Of a DNA stretch of 64,000 bases, positions 35,345 to 43,709 are shown piece by piece. Made by a program: the position numbers and the translations under genes. The DNA comes from Oscillibacter sp. GTDB taxonomy: Bacteria; Bacillota; Clostridia; Oscillospirales; Oscillospiraceae. The DNA lies in NCBI RefSeq assembly GCF_028693505.1, contig NZ_JAQUVF010000001.1, positions 25,037 to 89,036 on the forward strand. The letters run 5' to 3'. How positions within the stretch are numbered: the stretch's first letter is position 1; each line of letters starts with the position of its first letter. The notes under the pieces were generated by a model, which was not told the DNA's origin, did not search any database, and saw only the letters and a program-made list of their open reading frames with translations.

Positions 35345-35518
35345 CTACCGCTTGCTTTGTGGCAAAGTCTGATACCGCTCGCAGGCGGGCGCGTTGGGCT
35401 TGCGGGGCTTCAATCTTGGGAAAACACAGTGACCGCAGTTTGCCAAATCGTACCGCTTGCCGAAGCGGATAAAGTGCTGTCTGAAAAATTTGCAGGTTTC
35501 GCAGCAGGACCCTTCCAT
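35345..35518 (-). CDS. Small cysteine-rich, zinc-ribbon-like protein
   Basis: The 57-aa basic protein has cysteines at 5, 6, 9, 28, 31 and 46 (CCETC, CGHC, ACERY), a pattern able to bind a structural zinc. The ATG has GAGGTG 6 bases upstream. It lies between xth and gpr and no family is recognised with confidence. Confidence 0.7.
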   Translation of the reverse strand: MEGSCCETCKFFRQHFIRFGKRYDLANCGHCVFPRLKPRKPNAPACERYQTLPQSKR

Positions 35519-35613
35519 AAAAATCACCTCAACGGACAGTATAGCAGCCATTTTTCCGCAAAATAGGGTGATCGGGACCTATTTTGCAAGGCTTGTGCCC
35601 GTTGGCGCTGCCC

Positions 35614-36510
35614 TCAGCTCAGCAGTGCGTTCATTTCCTCGATCTCCAGATCCTGCAGCGCCCAGTTGATGCCGTAGCCCACCACCTTGGAAAGGTCCCG
35701 CACCTGCTGGTCGATATCCCGGGGCGTCACCATCAGGTTTTGATGGCTCTTGCGCAAGGTCTCCTCGTCCACGGACTGGATGCCGCTGCCCTCCAGCAGG
35801 TCCGCCGCCAGCGTGGCGGCGTCCACCACGGTGGGGATGCCCACGGCAAACACTGGCACGCCCAGCGTCTCCTGATTCAGCGCCCAGCGGTGGTTTCCAA
35901 CGCCGGAGCCGGGGACGATGCCGGTGTCGGAGAGCTGCACCGTGGCGCACACCCGCTCACACCGACGGGAGGCCAGCGCGTCCACGGCGATGATGAGGGC
36001 GGGATGCACCTCCGCCACTAACCCCCGCACCGCCTCGGCGGACTCCACGCCGGTGGTGCCCAGCACTCCGGTGCGAAACGCCGCCACGGGGCGGAAGCCG
36101 GAAAAATGCTTGGGCATGGAGGCAATCAGGTGCCGAGTGATGAGGACGCTGTCCAGTGTCAGCGGGCCGACGGCGTCCGGCGTCATGGCGCTGTTGCCAA
36201 GGCCGATGACCAGCGCGGCCCCCTCCTGCGGGATCAGCGCCTTGAGCTGACTGCCCACGGCCCGGACGGCCCGCTCAAAAAAATCGGCCTTTCGCTGCCA
36301 GAAGGTGGAAAGGTCGATGGTGAGATAGGAGCCTTGGGGCTTGCCCAGCGCCTGCTCTCCCCGCTCGTCCAAAATGTCCACACGGGTGGTCGGATACCCC
36401 TCCTGTTTTTGCTTTGTGGCCTTCACGCCTTGCAGCCGCGTGGTCTTTTCCGCCGATTCCTGCCATAATTCCCGGGCCTCCAGGGCCAGATCCGTTCGCT
36501 TACTGAACAA
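35614..36510 (-). CDS. gpr: Spore germination protease GPR
   Basis: The 298-aa aspartic-type protease degrades small acid-soluble proteins at germination. It opens with the family signature FSKRTDLALEARELW, and GLGNSAMTPDAVGP, FRTGVLGTTGVESAE and IIAVDALASR are hallmark blocks. It is made as a zymogen cut after a short N-terminal pro-peptide. The start is a TTG 8 bases after GGGAGGG; upstream frame extension has no site. It is divergent from rpsT, as in other Firmicutes. Confidence 0.93.
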   Translation of the reverse strand: MFSKRTDLALEARELWQESAEKTTRLQGVKATKQKQEGYPTTRVDILDERGEQALGKPQGSYLTIDLSTFWQRKADFFERAVRAVGSQLKALIPQEGAALVIGLGNSAMTPDAVGPLTLDSVLITRHLIASMPKHFSGFRPVAAFRTGVLGTTGVESAEAVRGLVAEVHPALIIAVDALASRRCERVCATVQLSDTGIVPGSGVGNHRWALNQETLGVPVFAVGIPTVVDAATLAADLLEGSGIQSVDEETLRKSHQNLMVTPRDIDQQVRDLSKVVGYGINWALQDLEIEEMNALLS

Positions 36511-36609
36511 AAGCAGTTCCCTCCCAACACAAAATCTTGTGGTTCCTGCCCTAGGTTTTGCGATATTGCATACAATATACAAAAAAGAGCAGAAAATGTA
36601 AAAAAAGAC

Positions 36610-36638
36610 TTGATTTTTTGTTCGTTCCCTGCTAAAAT
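36610..36638 (+). promoter_or_regulatory. Promoter of rpsT
   Basis: TTGATT, 17 bases and TAAAAT, 56 bases upstream of the TTG start. Confidence 0.7.
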
Positions 36639-36694
36639 ATCATTCTGCACGGTGGAAAATCTACTGTGTGAATTTGCCGAAGGAGGTGTTTGGT

Positions 36695-36958
36695 TTGCCG
36701 AATATCAAGTCTGCCAAGAAGCGTGTGTTGATTGGTGAAGCGAAAAACGCACGGAATAAGGCTGCAAAGTCCGATCTGAAAACCGCCATCAAGAAGTTCG
36801 AGGTTGCTGCCGCAGATGGCAATCGCACCGAGGCCGATGGCGCTTACAAGGTTGCGGTGAAGAAAGTCGATCAGGCTGTTGCCAAGGGCGTTCTGCACAA
36901 GAACACGGCCGCTCACAAGAAGAGCGCTATGACCCTGAAGTTCAACCAGATTGGCTGA
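36695..36958 (+). CDS. rpsT: 30S ribosomal protein S20
   Basis: The 87-aa basic helical protein binds 16S rRNA early in 30S assembly. It begins PNIKSAKKRV after a TTG start with AAGGAGGTG 7 bases upstream. A UUG start is also known for E. coli rpsT, where it serves translational feedback. Monocistronic, with a strong terminator. Confidence 0.96.
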   Translation: MPNIKSAKKRVLIGEAKNARNKAAKSDLKTAIKKFEVAAADGNRTEADGAYKVAVKKVDQAVAKGVLHKNTAAHKKSAMTLKFNQIG

Positions 36959-36971
36959 TTGTGCTGAAATT

Positions 36972-37001
36972 GAAAGGACATCCTGTGGGATGTCCTTTTT
37001 A
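36972..37001 (+). terminator. Terminator of rpsT
   Basis: The stem AAAGGACATCC with TGT loop is followed by TTTTTATTTT. Confidence 0.9.
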
Positions 37002-37093
37002 TTTTATTCTGGCCCTTTCCACCGGTGCGGAGTGTGGTATACTAGAGCGGGAATCGTGTGATTTCGCTGAAAAAAGACAACAGGGGTGACGGA

Positions 37094-37861
37094 ATGCTTT
37101 TGTTTGATACCCATGCCCACTATGATGACGACGCCTTTGCCCCCGACCGGGCGGAGGTGCTCTCCGCCCTCCCCGCCGCGGGCGTTGCGCTGGTGGTGGA
37201 CCCGGGGTGCGACGCGGCTTCCTCCCGGGCGGCGGTGGCGCTGGCGGAGCAATTTCCCCACGTCTATGCCGCCGTCGGCCTCCACCCGGAAAACTGCCAT
37301 GGGGCCGGAGATGCGGAATTGGAGGAAATCCGCCGCCTGTGCGGGCATAAAAAAGTGGTGGCCATCGGCGAGATCGGGCTGGATTATTATTGGCAGGAAA
37401 ATCCGCCCCGGGACTTTCAGCGGGAGATTTTTCGCCGCCAGCTGGCGCTTGCGGGCGAGCTGCGCCTTCCGGTGATCGTCCACGACCGGGACGCCCATGG
37501 GGACGCGCTGGCCATCGTGGCGGACTATCTCGAGGTCCGGGGGGTGTTCCACTGCTTTTCCGGCAGTCCCGAGATGGCGGCAGAGCTTTTAAAGCGGGGA
37601 TGGTTCTTGGGTTTTGACGGACCTATTACCTATAAAAACGCCCGCCGCGCCCCGGAGGTGGCTGCCATCACGCCGCTGGAGCGGATGCTGGTGGAGACGG
37701 ACAGCCCCTATCTTGCCCCGGTCCCGTGCCGCGGCAAGCGGAACGACAGCCGGAATTTGCCGTATATTGTGGAGACGCTGGCCCGGTGGAAGGGCATCTC
37801 TCCGGAGGAGCTGGCCCGATGCACCTGTGAAAACGGAAAACGTCTTTTCGGATTGGAGTGA
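37094..37861 (+). CDS. tatD: TatD-family metal-dependent DNase
   Basis: The 255-aa amidohydrolase-fold enzyme has the metal ligands in DTHAHYDDD (residues ~5-13), IGEIGLDYYW (~95-104), VIVHDRDAHGD, FHCFSG and LVETDSPYLAPVP near the C-terminus. These fit TatD 3'-5' exonuclease/deoxyribonuclease activity. The ATG after GGGGTGACGGA was chosen. It is co-transcribed, after 6 bases, with a radical-SAM gene of the TatD-linked type. Confidence 0.94.
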   Translation: MLLFDTHAHYDDDAFAPDRAEVLSALPAAGVALVVDPGCDAASSRAAVALAEQFPHVYAAVGLHPENCHGAGDAELEEIRRLCGHKKVVAIGEIGLDYYWQENPPRDFQREIFRRQLALAGELRLPVIVHDRDAHGDALAIVADYLEVRGVFHCFSGSPEMAAELLKRGWFLGFDGPITYKNARRAPEVAAITPLERMLVETDSPYLAPVPCRGKRNDSRNLPYIVETLARWKGISPEELARCTCENGKRLFGLE

Positions 37862-37867
37862 AGGAAC

Positions 37868-38491
37868 ATGGAAAAAGGATTTACGATCACGTATGAATAC
37901 GGGGACAACCTGTATGTGAATACCACCAACCGCTGTGACTATGCCTGCACCTTCTGCCTGCGGCAAAACCAAAGCAGTCAGGGCAGCATTTATAACGACA
38001 ACCTGTGGCTTACGCGGGAGCCTACCCGGGAAGAAATTCTCGCCTCCATTGAGGGGAGAGACCTTGGCAAGTACCGCCAGCTCGTGTTTTGCGGCTTTGG
38101 CGAGCCCAGCTACCGCATGGACGATATCTGCTGGGTGATCGACCATCTGAAGGAGCACGGAAAGAAAATCTTTACCCGCATGGACACCAACGGCACCGGA
38201 AATCTCATCCACGGCCGGGATATCTGTCCGGAATTTGCGGGCCGGTTCGACATGGTCTCCATCTCCCTCAACACCGATACGGCGGAGAAATACGAGGCGC
38301 TGTGCCGCCCCCGGCTCCCCGGAAGCTACGAGGCCATGAAGGACTTCGCCAAGGAGCTTTTGCGGTATGTGCCCCACGTGATGATGACCGTGGTGGATAC
38401 GATCCCCGCAGAGGAGATCGAAAACTGCCGCAAGATCTGCGAAGAGGAGATCGGCGCCACCTATCGGGTGCGGGAATATATCAAGGACTGA
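37868..38491 (+). CDS. TatD-linked radical SAM protein
   Basis: The 207-aa protein has the 4Fe-4S motif CDYACTFC (CxxxCxxC) near residue 23 and GFGEPSYR downstream, the GGE-like strand. It belongs to a small radical-SAM family encoded next to tatD in anaerobes. Its reaction is not established. It is shorter than typical radical-SAM enzymes, with only the core partial barrel. Confidence 0.88.
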   Translation: MEKGFTITYEYGDNLYVNTTNRCDYACTFCLRQNQSSQGSIYNDNLWLTREPTREEILASIEGRDLGKYRQLVFCGFGEPSYRMDDICWVIDHLKEHGKKIFTRMDTNGTGNLIHGRDICPEFAGRFDMVSISLNTDTAEKYEALCRPRLPGSYEAMKDFAKELLRYVPHVMMTVVDTIPAEEIENCRKICEEEIGATYRVREYIKD

Positions 38492-38502
38492 GGGAGAAAA
38501 AC

Positions 38503-38733
38503 ATGATTGGTTCATTGATTATGGGCGCGCTGGTGGGCTGGATCGCGGGGCGGGTGATGCACGCGGAGGGCGGCCTTGTGCGCAGCATCGCCATCGGGAT
38601 GCTGGGTTCCTTCGTGGGCAGCGCCCTCTTCGGTCTGCTGGGCTTTTACGCTTACGGCCTGTTCGCCAATTTGCTGGTGGGCGTGGTGGGCGCGTGCCTG
38701 TCCATCTGGGCGGGGCGAAAGCTGTTTCATTAA
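38503..38733 (+). CDS. GlsB/YeaQ/YmgE-family small membrane protein
   Basis: The 76-aa protein is almost all membrane helices with the glycine pattern of this family (MIGSLIMGALVGWIAG, GMLGSFVGSALFGLLG). Family members are induced by stress; the biochemical role is unknown. GGGAGA precedes the ATG, 11 bases after the radical-SAM gene, so it may share that transcript. Confidence 0.85.
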   Translation: MIGSLIMGALVGWIAGRVMHAEGGLVRSIAIGMLGSFVGSALFGLLGFYAYGLFANLLVGVVGACLSIWAGRKLFH

Positions 38734-38734
38734 A

Positions 38735-38765
38735 AAAGAGACGCCAAAAGGCGTCTCTTCTCTTT
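38735..38765. terminator. Terminator between GlsB-type and VOC genes
   Basis: AGAGACGCC with AAAA loop and complement, flanked by A and T runs, serves the convergent genes. Confidence 0.8.
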
Positions 38766-39163
38766 TACAGCATTTTCAAAAGCTCAATCTGCTCGCCGGA
38801 GGGGCCGGTGAAAAACCAGTTTTCCAAACCGCCGAACAGGTGGGGCAGCACTTTCTTCTTCGGTGCAAGGAAGGTGTCCACCCCTGCGGCGCGGATGGCG
38901 GCGGCGGTGGCGTCCATGTCGTCCACATAGACGGCAAAATGGGGAATGCAGCCCTCCTCCATGGAAACGGGCGTGGGAGACTGGATCAGCTCCAGCGTGA
39001 CGCCGCCGAGGTCCACCAGCGCCAGATGCTTTTCGCCATTGGGCGTGGAAAGAGTCTCCCGTTTCAAAAGGGAAGCGCCGATCTTCTCATAAAAGGCAAT
39101 GCTCTCATCCATATCGGCGGTGTAGATCCCGATATGACCCAGGCCCCGGAAATGCTTGTTCAT
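38765..39163 (-). CDS. VOC-superfamily (glyoxalase/epimerase-like) protein
   Basis: The 132-aa single-domain protein has the paired beta-alpha-beta-beta-beta motifs of the vicinal-oxygen-chelate fold, starting LGHIGIYTADMDESIAFYEKIG with the metal-ligand His and ending with TGPSGEQIELLKML (ligand Glu). It resembles lactoylglutathione lyase and methylmalonyl-CoA epimerase; the substrate is undecided. Confidence 0.85.
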   Translation of the reverse strand: MNKHFRGLGHIGIYTADMDESIAFYEKIGASLLKRETLSTPNGEKHLALVDLGGVTLELIQSPTPVSMEEGCIPHFAVYVDDMDATAAAIRAAGVDTFLAPKKKVLPHLFGGLENWFFTGPSGEQIELLKML

Positions 39164-39285
39164 TTGAAAGTTCCTCCCTATTCATGATCCTCGCCGGCAA
39201 GCGGCGGTTTCTGGTACAGATATAGCACATTTTTTTGTAAAAGGGAACGCTTTTCTAAAAAGAAGCAAAGAATAAAAACTTTTTC

Positions 39286-39313
39286 TTGACATTTGCGCAA
39301 ATTCTTATATAAT
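39286..39313 (+). promoter_or_regulatory. Promoter of rpsF-ssb-rpsR
   Basis: TTGACA, 16 bases and TATAAT lie 78 bases before rpsF. The leader holds a short stem (CTCATCTGAAGATGAG), possibly the S6:S18 autoregulatory leader, but no consensus could be confirmed by eye. Confidence 0.75.
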
Positions 39314-39391
39314 AATAAGGCTCGCAGTCTGCGGGCATATCCTTGCTCTCATCTGAAGATGAGGGCCATTTGTCCAAAAGGAGGTGCAAAC

Positions 39392-39688
39392 ATGGCAAAG
39401 GTTTCTGCCAATTATGAGGTCGTCTACATTATCGACCCTGCACAGGGTGAGGAGAACACCGCCGCACTGGTGGCGAAGTTCAAGACACTGGCTGAGCAGA
39501 ATGGTTCCGCCGTTGAAGTGGAAGAGTGGGGCAGCCGCAAGCTGGCTTATCCCATCAACTTCAAGACCGATGGATACTACGTGCTGATGAGCTTCAGCAG
39601 CGAGCCCGCGTTCCCCAGAGAGCTGGACCGTATCCTCGGCATTACCGACGGCATCATGCGTTCTTTGATCGTCTGTAAGGGCGAGTAA
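39392..39688 (+). CDS. rpsF: 30S ribosomal protein S6
   Basis: The 98-aa protein has family blocks YEVVYIIDPAQGEEN, WGSRKLAYPINFKTDGYYVLM and LDRILGITDGIMRSLIV. It pairs with S18 in the 30S platform. It starts at the ATG behind AAAGGAGGTG. It is first in the conserved rpsF-ssb-rpsR operon, with 11 bases to ssb. Confidence 0.97.
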   Translation: MAKVSANYEVVYIIDPAQGEENTAALVAKFKTLAEQNGSAVEVEEWGSRKLAYPINFKTDGYYVLMSFSSEPAFPRELDRILGITDGIMRSLIVCKGE

Positions 39689-39699
39689 GGAGGCATAAC

Positions 39700-40149
39700 A
39701 TGCTGAACAAAATCATTCTCATGGGTCGTTTGACCCGTGACCCCGAGCTGCGCCGCACCGGAAGCGGTACGGCCGTCACCTCCTTCTCTTTGGCCGTGGA
39801 CCGGGACTTCAAGTCTCAGGGCGGCGAGAAGGAGACCGACTTTATCGATATCGTGGCATGGCGCGCCACCGCGGAATTCGTCAGCAAGTACTTCACCAAG
39901 GGCCGTATGGCCGTGGTAGAGGGCCGGCTGCAAATCCGCGACTGGACGGATAAGGAAGGCGGCAAGCGCAGAAGCGCGGAAGTCGTGGCCGACAACGTCT
40001 ACTTCGGGGATTCCAAGCGTGACGGCGCCGGTGAGTACGGTGCCGCTCCCGCATACAGTGCTCCTGCCGGACGGGCCAGCGCGGCTCCGATGGACGGGCA
40101 CTCCGACTTTGCCGAAATTGGTGAAGAGGACGGCGAACTGCCGTTCTGA
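39700..40149 (+). CDS. ssb: Single-stranded DNA-binding protein
   Basis: The 149-aa protein has an N-terminal OB fold ([19 protein letters not shown] ... [18 protein letters not shown]), a Gly/Ala-rich linker and an acidic C-terminal tip EEDGELPF that recruits repair and replication partners. It lies between the S6 and S18 genes, as in most bacteria. Confidence 0.97.
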   Translation: MLNKIILMGRLTRDPELRRTGSGTAVTSFSLAVDRDFKSQGGEKETDFIDIVAWRATAEFVSKYFTKGRMAVVEGRLQIRDWTDKEGGKRRSAEVVADNVYFGDSKRDGAGEYGAAPAYSAPAGRASAAPMDGHSDFAEIGEEDGELPF

Positions 40150-40174
40150 TTTTGAAGTAAGGAGGAACCATATC

Positions 40175-40426
40175 ATGGCTTTCGATCGTGAAGCGAGACC
40201 CTCTCGTCCCATGCGCGGCAAGCGCCGTAAGGTTTGCCAGTTCTGCGCGGATAAGTGCGAGAGCATTGATTACAAGGACGCCGCCAAGCTGCGTCGATTT
40301 GTTTCTGAGCGTTCCAAGATTCTGCCCCGCAGAACCACCGGCACCTGCGCCATGCATCAGCGTCAGCTGACCGAGGCGATCAAGCGTGCCCGTCAGATCG
40401 CTCTGCTGCCCTACGTCACCGACTGA
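40175..40426 (+). CDS. rpsR: 30S ribosomal protein S18, zinc-type
   Basis: The 83-aa basic protein contains CQFCADKC and a later Cys before MHQRQL, a zinc-binding (C+) variant. It partners S6 in the 30S platform. Its ribosome site is TAAGGAGG. It is last in the operon, followed by a terminator. Confidence 0.96.
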   Translation: MAFDREARPSRPMRGKRRKVCQFCADKCESIDYKDAAKLRRFVSERSKILPRRTTGTCAMHQRQLTEAIKRARQIALLPYVTD

Positions 40427-40446
40427 CGGCAGTACGGACAGGTTCT

Positions 40447-40487
40447 GAAAAGAGACGCATCCTTTTGGATGCGTCTCTTTTTTTTAT
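40447..40487 (+). terminator. Terminator of rpsF-ssb-rpsR
   Basis: The stem AAAAGAGACGCATCC with TTTT loop is followed by a T tract. It overlaps the end of the convergent spoIIP. Confidence 0.9.
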
Positions 40488-41635
40488 TTGCTTCTGGCCT
40501 GCAAAACGTCCGCCGTACGCCGGGCAAAAAGCTTTCCGGCGAGAAGGGCCTCCTCCGGGGAGTTGCCCGCCGCGCCCACCTCCACCAAAAGGGACCCGGT
40601 GGTGGCGTGCTGGTTGTAACGGGAGTTGCGCAGCAAAATGGGCCGCATCAGCGAGGGGTATTCCGTCAGCGCGTCCTCCTGAATGGCAACGGCCAGACGC
40701 AGATTTTCCATCCAGTTGGGATGGGTCAGCCCGCTGCCGTCGCTGCCCACCACCAGCGTCAGCTGGGCGGCGGTCCCCTCCCCCTCCACGGCGGAGACCA
40801 CCTTGTACTGGTTGCCCTGGGCGTCCTCGATGGCGTCCCGGTGAACATCCAGAATAAAGCGGATGGAGGGGTACTGGGCAAGATAGCTCTGAATGGCCGC
40901 GAGAGACCGGTCGTAGGCCCCGGCGTAGGAGAGATAGTCGTAGAGCGTCCGGTCGTGGAGAACGGAGATCCCCTCCTCCCCAAAGACCTCCGCCATGGCG
41001 TCGCCCACCTGCACCACATTGTAGCGGGTGTCCGTGGTGCGGTGGTCGCCGGACCAGACGATCCCTTCGGCGTTTGCCGGGGTGTAGCTCTCACTGCCGT
41101 GGGTGTGGAGAATCAGGACCTGCGGCCCCTCCCCGGTCAGCACGGCGGAAAACGGCTCCTGCAAATCCGGAATGGAGAGGGCGTGGTCGGTGGAGTTGCT
41201 GATGTAGGAGCGTCCGCACACGGTGTAGCCGCTGGGGTCCGTGGGCACCAGCGTCCGGGCGGCCACGCCGTTGTCCGGCGCGCCCGGGGCGTCCAGCGGC
41301 GTTTCCTCCACGGGGACCGTGACGGTGTTGTCCTCCTGAGCGGGAGTGGAGGTTTCCGCCTGCTTCCATAGCTCCGCCACCGCAGGCCGGGCCGCCAGCA
41401 GCAGCGGGGCCTCCCCCAGAGCCAGAGCCGTCGCCGCCGAGAGGGTGTCCCGGGGCCACAGGTCCCCCAGCTCCCATTGCAAGGCCCGCAGGGGCGAGGC
41501 CTCCCGCAGAGCCGTAAATGCGGTCGCGGCGGTTGCGCTGCCCGCCGTGACCGATACCGTCCAGAGTGTGCCGGCGGCCAGCACGGCGGCTTCCATCCGC
41601 CGCAAAAACATGCCGGGAAGGCGTCCCTTTTTCAT
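40484..41635 (-). CDS. spoIIP: Stage II sporulation protein P (peptidoglycan hydrolase)
   Basis: The 383-aa protein has an N-terminal membrane anchor (residues ~14-35) and a C-terminal amidase/endopeptidase domain with LILHTHGSESYTP (zinc His and Glu), ILDVHRDAI and LLVEVGAAGNSPEEALLAGKLFA. With SpoIID and SpoIIM it thins septal peptidoglycan during forespore engulfment, so it indicates a spore former. The start follows GAGAGGTG. Usually next to gpr in Firmicutes; here about 4 kb away. Confidence 0.92.
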   Translation of the reverse strand: MKKGRLPGMFLRRMEAAVLAAGTLWTVSVTAGSATAATAFTALREASPLRALQWELGDLWPRDTLSAATALALGEAPLLLAARPAVAELWKQAETSTPAQEDNTVTVPVEETPLDAPGAPDNGVAARTLVPTDPSGYTVCGRSYISNSTDHALSIPDLQEPFSAVLTGEGPQVLILHTHGSESYTPANAEGIVWSGDHRTTDTRYNVVQVGDAMAEVFGEEGISVLHDRTLYDYLSYAGAYDRSLAAIQSYLAQYPSIRFILDVHRDAIEDAQGNQYKVVSAVEGEGTAAQLTLVVGSDGSGLTHPNWMENLRLAVAIQEDALTEYPSLMRPILLRNSRYNQHATTGSLLVEVGAAGNSPEEALLAGKLFARRTADVLQARSK

Positions 41636-41712
41636 TTCATTCACCTCTCGGACAACCTTATGCGAGGCCCGGGCGGGATATGCCGCCCGGGCGACCGCCA
41701 AGAAGAAAAAGC

Positions 41713-41742
41713 GGGGGCGCATCCGAATGGATGCGCCCCCGG
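41713..41742 (-). terminator. Terminator of thiW-thiM
   Basis: The 10-bp stem GGGGGCGCATCC / GGATGCGCCCCC runs on the minus strand into GCTTTTTC, just after thiM. Confidence 0.85.
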
Positions 41743-41768
41743 CGTGCCGGAAAATCTCAAAAGAAACC

Positions 41769-42578
41769 TCAGCGTTTCGTGAGACTCGCCGCGGCCTCTT
41801 TGGCGAAGTCTTGAGCGGTGAGGGCGTACGCCGCGTCAAAGAGCGCCGCGCGGAAGGACCCCGGTCCCCGGCTGTCGGCGGCAATCTCCGCCCGGCGGGA
41901 GCAGACCTTCCAAAAGGCGGCGGCAAGGACCGCAGCCTCCAGCGTCTTTGGCGTCACGGCGGCAAAGGCCCCGCACAGCACGGAGAGCATACATCCGGTG
42001 CCGGTGACATAGGCCATCAAATTGCTGCCGCCATCCACCTGCCAGACCGTCTCCCCATCGGTCACAACATCCTCCGGTCCGGAGAGCAAAACGGTGGTTT
42101 GGTACTGGCGGGCCAGCGTCACCGCCGCGCTTTGCCGCTCCTGCGCCGTGGCGGGGGCGGGACTGTCCACCCCCTGCCCGCAGCCGGTGGTTTGCACCAG
42201 CGCCTGCGCCTCCCCCAGATTTACCCGCAGGATGGAGGGCGTAAAGCATTGCAGCAGGGCCTGTACGTGCTGGAGACGCCAGAGATTGGCGCCCACGCCC
42301 ACCGGGTCCAGCACCACGGGCTGGGCGAGGGCGGCGGCTGCCTGAGAGCAAAGGAGACACACGCGGTACTTTTCCTCGTCCGGCGTGCCGGTGTTGAGCA
42401 CGGTGGCGCTGGACGCGGCGGTGACGGCGGCCATCTCCCCTTCGCCCTGGGCCATTATGGGGCTGGCGCCCACGGCCAGCGCCAGATTGGCGCAGTCGTT
42501 GGCGGAGACCAGATTGCTCACGCAGTGGAGCAGGGGCCGCCGCTGCCGTAGGGCGTCCAGACGGGTGAAATCCATCAT
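41769..42578 (-). CDS. thiM: Hydroxyethylthiazole kinase
   Basis: The 269-aa ribokinase-like enzyme phosphorylates 4-methyl-5-(2-hydroxyethyl)thiazole for thiamin salvage. Signatures are LLHCVSNLVSANDCANLALAVGASPIMA at the N-terminus, VVLDPVGVGA and VTGTGCMLSVLCGAFAAV (anion-hole and catalytic Cys region). It follows thiW by 23 bases on the same TPP-controlled transcript. Confidence 0.95.
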   Translation of the reverse strand: MMDFTRLDALRQRRPLLHCVSNLVSANDCANLALAVGASPIMAQGEGEMAAVTAASSATVLNTGTPDEEKYRVCLLCSQAAAALAQPVVLDPVGVGANLWRLQHVQALLQCFTPSILRVNLGEAQALVQTTGCGQGVDSPAPATAQERQSAAVTLARQYQTTVLLSGPEDVVTDGETVWQVDGGSNLMAYVTGTGCMLSVLCGAFAAVTPKTLEAAVLAAAFWKVCSRRAEIAADSRGPGSFRAALFDAAYALTAQDFAKEAAASLTKR

Positions 42579-42601
42579 GAAAAGACCTCTTCTTAAAAAG
42601 T

Positions 42602-43120
42602 TTACTGCTCCATGGCGGCGCGCATGGACTTCATCGCGCCGCTGCGCTCCAGCGCGTACACCAGCGCGCCCGCCAGCACGGAACCGCCCACGGTGGAGAC
42701 CAAAAACGGCGCCACATAGGCGTAAAAGGCGATGTCCCCGGCGCCCTTGCCCATGAAGGCGATGGCGATGGGATAAGAGAGCAGTCCGCCGAGAATGCCG
42801 GTGCCCAGCACCTCCGCGATCAGCGTCAGCGGCAGTTTTTTGGTTTTGTGATAGGCAATGCCGCACAGCGCCGCGCCGCACATGCTGCCCGGGAAGGCCA
42901 GTAGACTTCCAAGCCCAAAGAGGTTGCGCAAAAGGCTTGCCACAAAAGCCACGCCCACCCCGTACCAGGGACCCAAAAACACGGCGCATAAAATGTTCAC
43001 CATGTGCTGCACCGGGGCGCATTTGCTGGCGAACACGGGGAAGGAAAACGCGCTGCCCATCACGGCCACAGCGCACAAAAGGCCTGCCAGAGCAAGCTTT
43101 TTCGCAGAATACTTTTTCAT
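42602..43120 (-). CDS. thiW: ThiW, thiazole-specific ECF S component
   Basis: The 172-aa membrane protein has about five or six helices and the ThiW pattern (FPVFASKCAPVQHMVNILCAVFLGPWYG, SLLAFPGSMCGAALCG). With a shared ECF module encoded elsewhere it should import hydroxyethylthiazole, matching ThiM downstream. The start is the ATG behind AAAGGAG. The mRNA carries a TPP riboswitch, a terminator and a further ~270-base leader. Confidence 0.92.
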   Translation of the reverse strand: MKKYSAKKLALAGLLCAVAVMGSAFSFPVFASKCAPVQHMVNILCAVFLGPWYGVGVAFVASLLRNLFGLGSLLAFPGSMCGAALCGIAYHKTKKLPLTLIAEVLGTGILGGLLSYPIAIAFMGKGAGDIAFYAYVAPFLVSTVGGSVLAGALVYALERSGAMKSMRAAMEQ

Positions 43121-43394
43121 AAATAATAACTCCTTTGTATGAATTGAGATCGCAGGGAGAAAACGGTAAGGAAGCAGCGTTTCCCCCTTGCACGGCAAGG
43201 TGGCGAAGTGGGAGAGACCTCTCCCCTTCCGCGTGGAAAAATCGGTCGAGGCTTTCTGGCCTCCTCTCACGCCGGAACACGGCTTCCCATCGCTGCTCTG
43301 ATGGCTTGGGACCCAGGGCGCTCCCCCTTGGTCCGCTCCCGGAATGTCCGGGGCGCCTTCGTTTTCTCTCATCCCTCCCATGCAAAAAAGTAAG
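43121..43394 (-). other. Long leader between the riboswitch terminator and thiW
   Basis: About 270 bases separate the riboswitch terminator from the thiW start. They hold several stems and a frame continuous with thiW but no credible start, so no gene is called and its role is unknown. Confidence 0.5.
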
Positions 43395-43425
43395 AAACGG
43401 CGGGTCCTGAAAGGGCCCGCCGTTT
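43395..43425 (-). terminator. Terminator of the thiW TPP riboswitch
   Basis: The stem AAACGGCGGG.CCT / AGG.CCCGCCGTTT is followed on the minus strand by CTTACTTTTTT, 15 bases after the aptamer. Confidence 0.88.
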
Positions 43426-43439
43426 TCAATCCCATCATG

Positions 43440-43520
43440 ACTTCCTACGGTGGCATAACCCACATCAGGTAAAAGGGTCGAAGCAAACGCTTCCTCTCAG
43501 CCGAAACCGGCTCCCCCGTT
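43440..43520 (-). promoter_or_regulatory. TPP riboswitch controlling thiW-thiM
   Basis: The minus strand shows the thi-box: GGCTGAGAGGAAGC, CGACCC, ACCTGATGTGGGTTATGCCACCGTAGG. It is followed by a terminator, so TPP should shut off thiazole uptake and salvage by transcription termination. Its promoter (TTGACT-N17-CATAAT) is at 43560-43532. Confidence 0.93.
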
Positions 43521-43531
43521 TTTCGTAGCCC

Positions 43532-43597
43532 ATTATGCCATTGAACGCAAAAAAAGTCAAGGGGAGGGTTGCAAAGAGGCAAAAACGGGCGTATGAT
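43532..43597. promoter_or_regulatory. Divergent promoters of the two TPP-controlled operons
   Basis: Minus strand: TTGACT (43560-43555), 17 bases, CATAAT (43537-43532). Plus strand: TTGCAA (43569-43574), 17 bases, TATGAT (43592-43597). Only 8 bases lie between the two -35 elements. Confidence 0.75.
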
Positions 43598-43611
43598 GGG
43601 GAAAATGAAAA

Positions 43612-43697
43612 AAGGGGAGTCCGCTGGCGCGGGCTGAGAGGAAACCGCAAGGTTTCGACCCGGGACCTGATTTGGATCATGCCAACGTAGGGAGATA
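43612..43697 (+). promoter_or_regulatory. TPP riboswitch controlling thiE
   Basis: The plus strand reads GGGAGTCC, GGCTGAGAGGAAACC, CGACCC and ACCTGATTTGGATCATGCCAACGTAGGGA, a full thi-box. The expression platform is the terminator at 43711-43750, ahead of thiE. Confidence 0.95.
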
Positions 43698-43709
43698 AGC
43701 GATGATTTC

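Noticed and set aside
43121-43463. N-terminal extension of thiW or thiM into the riboswitch region
   Set aside because: The frames are open, but they run through the terminator and aptamer. Proper starts with ribosome sites exist at 43120 and 42578.
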